Shown: piece after piece, positions 36,654-36,758 of the stretch
Position numbering within the stretch: position 1 is the stretch's first letter
Layout: each line of letters starts with the position of its first letter
NCBI GenBank assembly: GCA_020832085.1
Contig: JAFIFJ010000033.1
Location: 1 to 36,758, forward strand
DNA: 36,758 nt
Source of the DNA: Gammaproteobacteria bacterium
GTDB lineage: Bacteria > Pseudomonadota > Gammaproteobacteria > Pseudomonadales > Azotimanducaceae
Direction of reading: 5' to 3'
Made by a program: the position numbers and the translations under genes
The notes under the pieces: generated by a model
Database searches by the model: none
Seen by the model: the letters and a program-made list of their open reading frames with translations, nothing else
What the model was told of the DNA's origin: nothing

Positions 36654-36758
36654 CCGGCAGGTTGTAGCCCTGCCCGGCAAAGGCTGGCCACCAGCCGGAA
36701 CCGAGTGTTGCGTGGACCGGGGGCGACCCCGGCTGCGAAGCGTACACAGGGAGCCTAT
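36654..36758 (+). ncRNA. Strongly structured segment, possible 5' part of a group II intron (edge-truncated)
   Basis: Three stems follow one another: CCGGCAGG/CCTG-C-CCGG (36654-36677, one bulge), GGCTGG-CCA-CCAGCC (36682-36696) and CCGGGG-GCGA-CCCCGG (36717-36732), the last closed by a GNRA tetraloop. Around it GTGT (36705-36708) can pair with ACAC (36744-36747), enclosing a multi-part helix. The AACCGAGTGTTGCGTGGA and GAAGCGTACACAGG segments resemble, from memory, domain I of bacterial group II introns. No GTGYG 5' boundary is certain and the reverse transcriptase would lie outside the window. Structure is seen; identity is inference. The listed limits cover the stems only. Confidence 0.35.

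Larger units (their letters stand above)
36013..36758. other. Non-coding region at the right edge
   Basis: These 746 bp show no convincing gene on either strand; the open frames present lack family features and run through palindromes. The first 190 bp should hold the promoter of the leftward ketosynthase-fusion gene, though no clear -35/-10 is visible. The middle carries a palindrome cluster (36211-36372). The segment 36373-36650 shows nothing I can name, and the last 105 bp are strongly structured. Confidence 0.6.

Overview
The window is GC-rich, densely packed bacterial chromosome. Gene content suggests a gammaproteobacterium: an RND pump, a tripartite tricarboxylate transporter, an adrenodoxin-reductase-type ferredoxin reductase, many acyl-CoA enzymes, and REP-like palindromes with the GTGGGAGC...GCGAT frame common in Pseudomonas-like genomes. 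This placement is inference; there is no rRNA or other phylogenetic marker. I see no phage, plasmid, CRISPR or tRNA genes.

Left part (1-8.5 kb): a 5'-truncated luciferase-like flavin oxidoreductase; a minus-strand pair of exported hydrolases (beta-lactamase-fold serine hydrolase, then lipoprotein amidase); an acyl-CoA ligase; a small PlsC-like acyltransferase; and an unusual protein joining a cyclic-nucleotide-binding domain to a CPBP-type intramembrane protease. Next (8.5-13.4 kb) come an RND adaptor and pump and a CBS-pair protein, all on the minus strand. At 13.5-18.1 kb lies a tightly overlapping phosphorelay operon: PAS-GAF histidine kinase, single-domain receiver, and hybrid REC-PAS-kinase-REC.

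Middle part (18-26.6 kb): a DUF2332 protein, a tandem YjbR/MmcQ protein, a small lipoprotein and a VOC protein. These are followed by an arsenic operon (arsR-acr3-universal stress protein) with a visible operator, and a tripartite tricarboxylate transporter in which the binding protein (TctC) and small membrane subunit (TctB) are one polypeptide, followed by TctA. The operon ends at a striking 68-bp inverted repeat.

Right part (26.6-36.8 kb): ferredoxin-NADP reductase, an enoyl-CoA hydratase-like protein, an FRG-domain protein, a Nit1-type amidase, a thiolase, a phytanoyl-CoA dioxygenase-like oxygenase, and a two-gene unit. That unit encodes a fused ketosynthase-III/heme-oxygenase-like diiron protein and, overlapping it by 4 bp, a protein of unknown function. 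It is the best candidate for an undescribed pathway, probably acyl-chain condensation plus oxidation. The last 750 bp are non-coding and hold a REP/palindrome cluster and, at the very edge, a strongly structured segment that may be the start of a group II intron or another structured RNA.
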